52,654 bases of DNA. Origin: Phycisphaerae bacterium (GTDB lineage: Bacteria; Planctomycetota; Phycisphaerae; Sedimentisphaerales; Anaerobacaceae). The position numbers were made by a program, and so were the translations under genes. Positions 42,403 to 49,768 of the stretch are shown here, piece after piece. Location of the stretch: positions 1 through 52,654 of the forward strand of contig JAPLMX010000054.1 of assembly GCA_026386805.1 (NCBI GenBank), given 5' to 3'. The notes under the pieces were generated by a model, which saw only the letters and a program-made list of their open reading frames with translations, did not search any database and was not told the origin of the DNA. The first letter of the stretch is position 1; every line of letters begins with the position of its first letter.

Positions 42403-44892
42403 CTATTCCGATCTCAGGGCCACCATCGGATCGACCTTGGCCGCCCGGCGGGCGGGGAGGTAACTGGCCAGGAGCGAAGCGGCCCCGAGCAGGGCCACGG
42501 TGACTGCGATGCTGACTGGATCGATCGGGCTGATGCCGTAGAGCATACTGGCCGATACCTTGGCCACACCCAATCCCAGCAGTAGCCCGACCATCAATCC
42601 CACCATCGTCAGCACCAGCCCCTCCCGCAGGACCATGCCCACGATGTTTCCTTGCGTCGCCCCCAGGGCCATGCGGATGCCGATTTCCGACGTGCGCGAG
42701 GCGACCATATAGCCCTTGATCGCGTAGATGCCCAGCGCCGCCAGGAACAAAGCCGCCGTCCCGGCCGCCAGCGCCAAGCGGGCGCCGAATCCTGCCAGCC
42801 ATACGGAGGAATTGTCATGGCGTATCTGGGCGAGCGTCGCCATCGAGAGGACCGGGACGCGCGAATCGACCCGGTGAATCTCCTCGACAATCCGCCGTCG
42901 CAGAGTGTCGGCCGCTCCCCGATCCGCGATATGCAGATAAAGGTACGCGGACAACTGATCCGGTTCGGTGGGTCTATACATCTGGGCACGGATCTCTCGG
43001 TCCCCGACGCCCGGCATGTGAGCGACGATCCCGACCACCCGGTAGGGATCGGAATCCTCCTTGGTAAAGCCCCATTGGATGAGACAGCCGAGAGCATTGC
43101 CATCCGAGCGGAGCTTGCGCGCCAGGGTCTCGTCGATGATCGTAACCTTCTCCGCGTTCGGGGCACTGTCAAGCCGGTCGAAGAGCCGCCCCCGCAATAG
43201 CGGGATCTCCAACGCCGTAAAGTAATCCCGGCCAATGTCCGCTATAGCGGCCTGCTGTGCGAGATGCCTTCTCGACCCGCTTTCTCCCGCCCCCGGTAGG
43301 TATTCGAAGATCGACGCCGGCCCGCCGCCCCCGTAGAACAATCGGAGCGATGTCCCCACCGCCTGCACCTCCGACAGCAACGCCAGATGATCCGCCAGGG
43401 CCTCGCACGCCTGGATGCTCTGAACCCGATCATACCCGGCGGAAATCGGATCGATCTGGACGATCAGCTTGTCCTCCAGTGGGAACCGCGGGTCCGGCCG
43501 CGCTATCTGCAGGGCACTGTGCGTCAGCATCGCCGCGCTGAGCACCAGGGCCACCGCCAAGGCGACTTGGCCCGCCATCGAGAACCCGCCCCGCTTTCTC
43601 CGAAGAGGTCCGCGCACGGCGCCGGCGGATTCTCTCATCTCGACGGCAATGTCACGCCGGGACAGCCACAGCGCGGGTCTCAGACCGAACAGCAGCGTGG
43701 CGAGCAGGCAGAAGCCCAGCGTAGCCGCCAGGACACGGACATTCAACCCGGGTCGGAGGTCTCTCGCCAGACCCGGAATGGCTGCGATCCAGACATGGAG
43801 AATCCGCGTGCCACAGAAAGCCACCAGAACGCCGAGAACCCCTCCCAACAGCGCCAGCAGCCCAGACTCGATGAGCAACTGCCGGATGATCCGCCAGCGG
43901 CCCCCGCCGAGGGCCAGGCGGACGGCGATCTCGCGGTGGCGCGAGGCCCCTTGCACGATCAGCATGTTCGCCAGGTTCAGGCAGGCGATCACCAGGATGA
44001 TCGCGGACGCGGCCGTCAGGACCAGACTGATTATGCCCATCCGCAGACGCTCCTTTTCGATGTCCGCCTGTACTACGAATCGGCCCGGCGGGCGGAGGTG
44101 GAGCGAGGAATTGCCCCCCCATTGCTTGGGATATTCCACTTTGAAACGCGGGACCAGAGCTTGCAGTTGTGCCTGGGCTACCGGCATGGTCAAGTCCGGC
44201 TTGAGTCGTCCGACGAGGTGGAGCCACGGATAGTCCCGGTCCGACCCGGCGTTCGCCCGTCGTGTCGCGCCCCGGGCCAACTCGGCCACCGTCAGGTAGC
44301 TCCCCAGCGGCAGCCAAAGGTCGGAGCCGAGGAGCGCGACGCCGGTGAAGCCCTCCGGGGCCACGCCGACGACCTGACAGCGAATGCCATTGACATCCAG
44401 AAACTGGCCGACGATCTTCGGATCTTCGCCCAGCCGCTGCCAAAGGCGATGGCTCAGAACCACGACAAGAGCGTCGCCCTGCCGCTCCTCCTCAGGCAAG
44501 AAACCCCGTCCTCGCGCCAGGGCAACCCCCAGAAAGGAAAAGTAATTCGCTGAAACGTACGTCGCCTGCATCTGTCCAACCGAATCTCCATGAACCAGGG
44601 TGACGGATCTTTGGTCCTCTCCCTGGGCCATGAGATCGCTAAAGGCCAAACGGCTGTCACGGAGGGTAAGATATTCGGAATATCGAAACCACGGATATTC
44701 GGCGTCTTGGATCGCGCAATATGCCAACTGCTCGGGGTCTTTCACCTTCCTCGGGTGAAGAAGCAGCAGATCGGACATGCTGAACATGATTGTGTTGGCC
44801 CCGATGCCGATCGCCAGCGTGACCAAGGCGATGGCTGTAAACCCGGGCGACTTTCTCAGCATCCGCAGGGCGTACCGAATGTCTTGCCACAT
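42403..44892 (-). CDS. Orphan MacB/FtsX-type permease (ADOP family)
   Basis: 829 aa. It starts MWQDIRYALRMLRKSPGFTA, the signature of acidobacterial-type duplicated orphan permeases, and has two FtsX/MacB halves: helix, MacB core and three helices, twice (second half from about residue 430, GGFSMAGQVALAVALVLSAAM). The end GLYAIKGYMVASRTSEIGIRMALGA-like motif is typical. No ATPase gene adjoins it. It sits between the ABC exporter and the second radical SAM gene, 182 nt downstream of the exporter, so it may help peptide export or self-protection; orphan permeases of this class lack known substrates. Confidence 0.88.
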   Translation of the reverse strand: MWQDIRYALRMLRKSPGFTAIALVTLAIGIGANTIMFSMSDLLLLHPRKVKDPEQLAYCAIQDAEYPWFRYSEYLTLRDSRLAFSDLMAQGEDQRSVTLVHGDSVGQMQATYVSANYFSFLGVALARGRGFLPEEERQGDALVVVLSHRLWQRLGEDPKIVGQFLDVNGIRCQVVGVAPEGFTGVALLGSDLWLPLGSYLTVAELARGATRRANAGSDRDYPWLHLVGRLKPDLTMPVAQAQLQALVPRFKVEYPKQWGGNSSLHLRPPGRFVVQADIEKERLRMGIISLVLTAASAIILVIACLNLANMLIVQGASRHREIAVRLALGGGRWRIIRQLLIESGLLALLGGVLGVLVAFCGTRILHVWIAAIPGLARDLRPGLNVRVLAATLGFCLLATLLFGLRPALWLSRRDIAVEMRESAGAVRGPLRRKRGGFSMAGQVALAVALVLSAAMLTHSALQIARPDPRFPLEDKLIVQIDPISAGYDRVQSIQACEALADHLALLSEVQAVGTSLRLFYGGGGPASIFEYLPGAGESGSRRHLAQQAAIADIGRDYFTALEIPLLRGRLFDRLDSAPNAEKVTIIDETLARKLRSDGNALGCLIQWGFTKEDSDPYRVVGIVAHMPGVGDREIRAQMYRPTEPDQLSAYLYLHIADRGAADTLRRRIVEEIHRVDSRVPVLSMATLAQIRHDNSSVWLAGFGARLALAAGTAALFLAALGIYAIKGYMVASRTSEIGIRMALGATQGNIVGMVLREGLVLTMVGLMVGLLLGLGVAKVSASMLYGISPIDPVSIAVTVALLGAASLLASYLPARRAAKVDPMVALRSE

Positions 44893-44918
44893 CGTTGTCT
44901 CACCTCAGAATCCATTTT

Positions 44919-44981
44919 CTCTCGGTCCCGTCGTTCCCTTCTGTTCGCCAGTTTTCGTTATACTCACAACGCGACCGAGAG
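44919..44981. repeat. Inverted repeat upstream of the orphan permease
   Basis: CTCTCGGTC (44919-44927) and GACCGAGAG (44973-44981) are perfect 9-bp arms 45 nt apart, in the 182-nt gap between the exporter stop and the permease start. They could pair in mRNA or mark a binding site. TATAAC on the minus strand lies between the arms. Confidence 0.4.
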
Positions 44982-45074
44982 TTATCATACACTCCTGAGA
45001 CGCTCGCCACAAGCTTCGTGTGGTGTAGTCCTGAGGCAGTTGCCTGGCGACGCCGCCGGCAGAGACGGTGATCC

Positions 45075-46931
45075 TCAAGTCATTTGAGGCTGGTGCGGCG
45101 GGACCCCGTTGTTTCGCGTTGTGCCCCGACAGAGATCCAACCAGTGGTGGTAAAAGCCGCCTCTTTCCCACAGTTGCGTGCTGGAGCCCTTTTCGGCAAT
45201 GCTGCCATTGACCAATACAACGATCTCATCAATCCATGGTTCGACCGTGATCGGAATGTGGTGAGTCACCAACAGGGTGAGACAACCGGGGGGACGCAAC
45301 GCCAGAACACCCCGGAGAAGCTTCCGTTCGGATTCGATGTCCAGGGACGCCGTCGGTTCATCCAGCAGTAATACCGCGGCATCCTTGAGTATGGCGCGCA
45401 GGACCGCCAGCTTCTGGTACTGGCCGGCCGAGAATTTGACACCTCCACCGCCCAGCTTCGCGTCGAAGCCCTCCGGTATTGCGTCAATGGCCCCATCCAG
45501 CCCCAGAACGGCAGCACACTCACGCAGATGCGTCGCAGCCGTCGACCCGTTGCCCGGCAGATTGCTGCGTATCGGCCCACTAAAGAAGAAGGTACTCTGT
45601 GGCACCCAGGATACGTAACGTAGATAACTGTTTCGCTCAATGCCGGATAGGTCACACCCATCAACGATGAACCGCCCCTGGTATCGGTCCTCCAAGCCAC
45701 AGAGAATCCGGAGCAGCGTACTCTTTCCCCCTCCCGTCGGGCCGATCACGGCAATCGTCTGGCCCGCCCGTAAACAGAGGTCCACATTCTGCAGACAGAG
45801 CCGTTGTTCGGTATAGCCGAAAGATAAATTGTGCAGCTCATAACGTCGGGGCGGAGCCTTCAGCACCTTTTGTTGGGGGAGTTGGACGGGGGCCTGACCG
45901 GCATCCAGGATCTCGAGCAGGCGGCGGGCCGCCACGGAGTCAGCTAAGAGGGACTGATAAAGAAGTGCAAGCTGTTCAAAGGGACGACTCAACACGCTGA
46001 TGTACATACCTAGTGCCACGGCCTGCCCAAGCTGCAAGCGATCAGTGAACACAAGGTACCACCCTCCACATAAGAGCGTTGTACTCCACAACGTATTGAT
46101 TAGGCCAGCAAGTTGACCCCACATAGTATTCGTCCGCCACATGCCGAACATTACGTCCAAACGCTCGCGCAGCAGATTCGCCAACTGTTTGCGACGCATC
46201 CGATCCAGAGAGAAAATGCGGCACAGGGTGACCCCTTCAATGGTCTCCTGAGTAAACGTGGCTATTTTTTCTGCCACCGTGCATGCTCTCAGGCTGAGGC
46301 GTACCGCCCTACCCGTCAAATGGGCTGTGATCAGGTAATTGATGGGGACAACCGCCAATACGATCCCTGTAATTCCCGGGCTGATCTTCACCATCAAGGG
46401 GATGGCAGCCAGAAACGTAAACGCGGTTGTCACGATGTCCGGCAGCAGCCGCGTCACACTCTTCGCCACGGACTGGACATCACTTCCGGCCCGTACGAGG
46501 AACACCCCCGAGCCGCACTGTTCCCGGTAGGATTGAGGTAACCGGTGGATCGCGGCGAACACGCGGAAGGAAAGCTTGTACTCGATGAAAGCCTGGACAT
46601 ACATGGCATGATATTGTGATATGATCGAAAGTGCACGCGACAGCACACTCATGCCCAGCAGAGCGGCGCACAGCCATCCGAAAAGAAGAAAGTCCCGGGA
46701 AGGATAGGCTTGGTCGATCAACCGTTCCATCAACCAGGGACTTACGAGGAAAGTCACAGATGCGACCGGGGACAGGAGAGCTAACAAGACGAGACGGCGC
46801 TTATAGGTATGACAATATGCGCCCACTACACGAAAACAGCCGAGCGCTGCCCTCACCTCGGCGACTGCCTGTCTCAGGGGCAGCTTTCCGCGCACCCTCT
46901 CACGTTCTCCCTGGTCTCGATGCCCTATCAT
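45075..46931 (-). CDS. Full-size ABC exporter of the peptide cluster
   Basis: 618 aa: six-helix transmembrane domain (from about residue 48, LVLLALLSPVASVTFLV) fused to an ATPase. Walker A is GPTGGGKST (about 395-403), Walker B VLLLDEPTASLD, and the signature is altered: FSAGQYQ in place of LSGGQ. The H-loop is in VTHHIPITV. There is no N-terminal C39 peptidase domain, so it cannot itself cut a leader. The arrangement is that of lipid or peptide exporters. It follows the maturase gene by 105 nt on the same strand and is the likely exporter of the modified peptide. The start is uncertain; an in-frame GTG lies about 14 codons in. Confidence 0.87.
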   Translation of the reverse strand: MIGHRDQGERERVRGKLPLRQAVAEVRAALGCFRVVGAYCHTYKRRLVLLALLSPVASVTFLVSPWLMERLIDQAYPSRDFLLFGWLCAALLGMSVLSRALSIISQYHAMYVQAFIEYKLSFRVFAAIHRLPQSYREQCGSGVFLVRAGSDVQSVAKSVTRLLPDIVTTAFTFLAAIPLMVKISPGITGIVLAVVPINYLITAHLTGRAVRLSLRACTVAEKIATFTQETIEGVTLCRIFSLDRMRRKQLANLLRERLDVMFGMWRTNTMWGQLAGLINTLWSTTLLCGGWYLVFTDRLQLGQAVALGMYISVLSRPFEQLALLYQSLLADSVAARRLLEILDAGQAPVQLPQQKVLKAPPRRYELHNLSFGYTEQRLCLQNVDLCLRAGQTIAVIGPTGGGKSTLLRILCGLEDRYQGRFIVDGCDLSGIERNSYLRYVSWVPQSTFFFSGPIRSNLPGNGSTAATHLRECAAVLGLDGAIDAIPEGFDAKLGGGGVKFSAGQYQKLAVLRAILKDAAVLLLDEPTASLDIESERKLLRGVLALRPPGCLTLLVTHHIPITVEPWIDEIVVLVNGSIAEKGSSTQLWERGGFYHHWLDLCRGTTRNNGVPPHQPQMT

Positions 46932-47036
46932 GGCTTAAGGAAGGCTATCCTTCGTCACCTGGTCCCGTCGTCCGGTATTCAGGACCTCTTTTTCGACGAC
47001 CATCGCGGGATACGATTGCGTCCATCCGGCGCATGC

Positions 47037-48656
47037 TCACGCGGGCACCGCCTTGGAGTTGAGGTAATCAAACGCCCGGGGGTTCCGTTCGAGTACGGAG
47101 CAGTAGTCCTCCAAGTATCGATGTAATGTGTCCCGCGCTTCCTCACAGGTCCGTCTCTTGGCACCTACGGAGAACCCATCACGGTCGCGCACAGACGCAT
47201 GGCAGCCTATGCCGCAGATTGGCAGACACCAACACCGCTCACACTCTTCACGTGTGCATTCAATGAACTCCCGCAGCAGATTATACACCCTCTCCTCATC
47301 CACTCCCGTGGTCGCGCTGCCGATCTGGTACATTTTGTCTGGGGGTACCTTCTCACAAGGATAGTACTCGCCGGTCACCGAGACAAATGTTCGGGCATGG
47401 CCAGCAACGCACGCCCCTGACGGTGCGTATGATTCTGATTTCTGCCTCATGTGTGCTATACGCCAGCGGTCCCGATGCAAGCCAACAAAAGACCCACGAA
47501 ATGCTTGTCTCTGCAGCTCGAACTCCCGCCCCGGAATATCCGGGTTGATCCGCCCCTTGATAAGATGTCCCTTGAAGTCGTTATACATCTCGCGGACACT
47601 GGGAAACTCCTCTACCCCGGGGGGACACTGATAATATCCCGGGTATGGAGGTGACGCCAAAGACACCCGTAACATGGTCGTCGGAGGTATCCAATCTGCC
47701 GAGCCGAAATAGCGATACACCTCGCGCGCGTCCGTTCCAGAGGCTACTACAGCAATTATGCCTGAAACCTGGCGTGGATACTTTCTAATAAATGCCCGGA
47801 GGCGATCAAGAACCACATGATGGGTTGGCGTGCCTCCCGTCGTCCTACGATTTTGATCGTGAAAAGACGGCGGTCCATCGAGACTCACCACGACCCTGAA
47901 GTTGTGAGCCCCCAGGAACTCCGCCATGTCACCCTCCAGGAAGTACCCGTTGGTTGTCAGTCCAAAACGCACTTCTCCCTTCGCGTTCTTCAGTGTGTAT
48001 TCCGTACACTTCTTGATCAGAGGGAAATTCAGCAAGGGTTCTCCTCCGTAGAAGTTCACATATACGCTATCATCGTCGGAATCGATGCGGCGCCTGTTAA
48101 TCTCGGTGGGGCTTAGCACAGGGGTCTGGGGATGTTCATGGCCCTCATTCCTTGGCTGGGAAATGCAACAGTGCCGCAGAAAATCATCGATAGCGTCGTG
48201 AGCAGTCTCCCAGTTCATGTCCCGCGTGCCACGGCGGAGAACACCCGCAATCGGAAGATTACGAACGCAGTAAGTACATAAGAAATTGCATTTCTCTGTT
48301 ATTTCCAGGAGGAGCAGCTTCCGTTTACGCGTGAGCATGTGATGTACTTGCTCGCGGCTGACGACCATTCCGACGGCGGGATGGTGGTTCAGAAAGTACC
48401 CACTTTCGGCTCTGACCTTGCTGATCTCGTCATAGGCCTCAGCAATCTGACCGCGAGTGAAGCGCGGAGTGTGCCTGGCAATCACCTCTGTCTCGCTCAG
48501 ACAGGAATCCTCGATAATCTCCCAAACGACCTCATCCACCCGGAGAATCTCGCCCGTATTCACGTCGAAGATATATTTACCGCCTTCGGTCGCCACTTTG
48601 TGAATAAACGGCTTCGAGACGCTGCTACTGGTGCCCTTGTCTTCTCGTGTCGCCAT
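47037..48656 (-). CDS. Radical SAM/SPASM peptide maturase
   Basis: 539 aa from ATG 48656. The frame is open to 48860, but that extension runs through the peptide gene and hairpin and is not credible. Residues about 15-95 (HKVATEGGKYIFDVNTGEIL, VDEVVWEIIED) resemble the N-terminal peptide-recognition part of SCIFF/QhpD-type maturases (PqqD/RRE-like). The SAM cluster motif is CNFLCTYC (Cys123, Cys127, Cys130), then FYGGEPLLNF and SLDGPPSFHD. The SPASM domain has CVAGHARTFVSVTGEYYPCE and a dense CTREECERCWCLPICGIGC, enough for two auxiliary clusters. Relatives form Cys-to-carbon thioether bonds (sactipeptides, ranthipeptides) or similar crosslinks. The 54-aa three-Cys peptide directly upstream is the likely substrate. 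Confidence 0.88.
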   Translation of the reverse strand: MATREDKGTSSSVSKPFIHKVATEGGKYIFDVNTGEILRVDEVVWEIIEDSCLSETEVIARHTPRFTRGQIAEAYDEISKVRAESGYFLNHHPAVGMVVSREQVHHMLTRKRKLLLLEITEKCNFLCTYCVRNLPIAGVLRRGTRDMNWETAHDAIDDFLRHCCISQPRNEGHEHPQTPVLSPTEINRRRIDSDDDSVYVNFYGGEPLLNFPLIKKCTEYTLKNAKGEVRFGLTTNGYFLEGDMAEFLGAHNFRVVVSLDGPPSFHDQNRRTTGGTPTHHVVLDRLRAFIRKYPRQVSGIIAVVASGTDAREVYRYFGSADWIPPTTMLRVSLASPPYPGYYQCPPGVEEFPSVREMYNDFKGHLIKGRINPDIPGREFELQRQAFRGSFVGLHRDRWRIAHMRQKSESYAPSGACVAGHARTFVSVTGEYYPCEKVPPDKMYQIGSATTGVDEERVYNLLREFIECTREECERCWCLPICGIGCHASVRDRDGFSVGAKRRTCEEARDTLHRYLEDYCSVLERNPRAFDYLNSKAVPA

Positions 48657-48703
48657 CGTCCGATCCAGAGCCTTTCGCTTGTGATAAGTTCGCGCACACT
48701 GAA

Positions 48704-48736
48704 CTGCGGGGCGCCCCATCGTAGAACGCCCCGCAG
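48704..48736 (-). other. GC-rich hairpin between precursor and maturase
   Basis: CTGCGGGGCG (48704-48713) and CGCCCCGCAG (48727-48736) make a perfect 10-bp stem with a 13-nt loop. It lies 25 nt after the peptide stop and 48 nt before the maturase start, with no U-run after it. Such stems between a precursor gene and its processing genes usually stabilise or partly terminate the message so that precursor exceeds enzyme (known in lantibiotic operons; inferred here). Confidence 0.7.
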
Positions 48737-48760
48737 TCCACTCGAGTGTCTCTTCTTGGC

Positions 48761-48925
48761 TCAGGGATTGTTGACGGAAAACCTCAAAGCCGCTGCCCGC
48801 GCATCGTCTGATGAGTAGAAGATCGGGATGCAAGTGTAATTTAGACATCCATTGGCACAATCACTAGCCAAACCATCTGGGGTGCCCGCCCCTACCGGTT
48901 CGCCGAACGCCATTTTCTCAATCAT
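48761..48925 (-). CDS. Candidate RiPP precursor peptide, 54 aa, three Cys
   Basis: Short gene, 54 codons plus TGA. AAGGAAGGAG ends 9 nt before the ATG at 48925 (an ATG 8 nt nearer gives only four codons before a stop). It begins MIEKMAFGEPVGAGTPDGLA, Gly-rich and acidic like a leader; then come Cys23, Cys27 and Cys32 in SDCANGCLNYTCIPIFYSS, then DDARAAALRF and a VNNP end. The C-x3-C-x4-C spacing, with Asn, Thr, Tyr and Ser nearby, suits thioether crosslinking, and Ser, Thr or Asn could accept sugar. No membrane helix or signal peptide. It lies between the ECF sigma gene and the SPASM maturase. A TATTAT hexamer (48953-48958, minus strand) stands about 30 nt upstream without a good -35. No family recognised. 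Confidence 0.7.
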   Translation of the reverse strand: MIEKMAFGEPVGAGTPDGLASDCANGCLNYTCIPIFYSSDDARAAALRFSVNNP

Positions 48926-49146
48926 GATTCATGACTCCTTCCTTTAAGTAACATAATAGTTTCCGCGGGTAACGATCCCGCACTGTCTGCTTCTCCGATA
49001 CTCCACTCCAGTGTTCCGATGACGAGATCATTCCTCCTGCGATCCGGCCCACCTGAGCGAGCTTCGTCCTTACGTGTTAGTGACGGAACGTCAGAAAATC
49101 CTGCACTCCTTTTCTCTCCTGCATGATATTTCTTGTGAGGAAGTAT

Positions 49147-49749
49147 TTACCAGTCCTTGCGATACCCGTCAGGGTGAAGAAGAAAGCATCGCAGCTTGGC
49201 AAGGCCCCTGGAGAGGCGGCTCTCAAAGCACTTCTGGGTACAGCCAACGGAAGTGGCGGCCTCATGCAGCGACATACCCTCAACATGATAGAGTTGCAAC
49301 GCCTGTTTTTGTGCATTGCTCAACTTGGTCAACGTCTGTTCGAGCAGTTCATTCATCTCGCGCAAGCAGGCCGCCCCTTCGGGTGTGGAGGAAGCCACAC
49401 CACTACGCAAAGGGCCGGGGGACGGATACTGAAAGAGGGCCTGTATCTTCTTCCAATGTCGCCTTTCCTCGAGACAGATGTTGCGGACAAAGGCAAAGAT
49501 ATAGGTCTTGACGCCCGCCTCTCCCCGGTATTCCTGCCTGCGGTCCCACAGGCGTGTGAAGGTCTCCTGGACCACGTCTGCCACGGACACCTCGTGCCCA
49601 CCTAGGGCCACGGCATAAGCCGTGACCAAAGGCAGGTACTTCGCATAGAGCACCTCAAAAGCGTCGGTATCACCCTGCCGTATGCGTAGCATAAGCTCCG
49701 TGTCTTCGTCGGAGCACTCACCGCGCCCGTGTTTCACTTCTGCCCGCAT
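49147..49749 (-). CDS. ECF-type RNA polymerase sigma factor
   Basis: 200 aa. Region 2 spans about 20-95 (DTDAFEVLYAKYLPLVTAYA, then VADVVQETFTRLWDRR with the -10 recognition part), and region 4 spans about 130-190 (LTKLSNAQKQALQLYHVEGM, AATSVGCTQKCFESRLSRGLAKL). A linker of about 30 residues carries Pro/Ser. It lies 19 nt after the glycosyltransferase gene and upstream of the peptide gene. No gene for an anti-sigma factor with a zinc or membrane domain is next to it, so control of its activity is unclear. It probably directs transcription of this cluster; the 220-bp gap before the peptide gene is the natural place for its promoter. Confidence 0.9.
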   Translation of the reverse strand: MRAEVKHGRGECSDEDTELMLRIRQGDTDAFEVLYAKYLPLVTAYAVALGGHEVSVADVVQETFTRLWDRRQEYRGEAGVKTYIFAFVRNICLEERRHWKKIQALFQYPSPGPLRSGVASSTPEGAACLREMNELLEQTLTKLSNAQKQALQLYHVEGMSLHEAATSVGCTQKCFESRLSRGLAKLRCFLLHPDGYRKDW

Positions 49750-49768
49750 GCTTCACCGCGGATGACCA

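Noticed and set aside
44919-44981. Intrinsic terminator between exporter and orphan permease
   Set aside because: Arms are 45 nt apart and no U-run follows; recorded only as an inverted repeat.
48657-48860. Extended N-terminus (68 residues) of the SPASM maturase back to 48860
   Set aside because: It runs through the three-Cys peptide gene in another frame and through the 10-bp hairpin; the family-like part starts just after ATG 48656.
48926-49040. 37-aa frame on the minus strand (start near 49035) overlapping the peptide start
   Set aside because: Its AGGAGG stands only 1 nt before the ATG, composition is not convincing and it ends inside the peptide's first codons.
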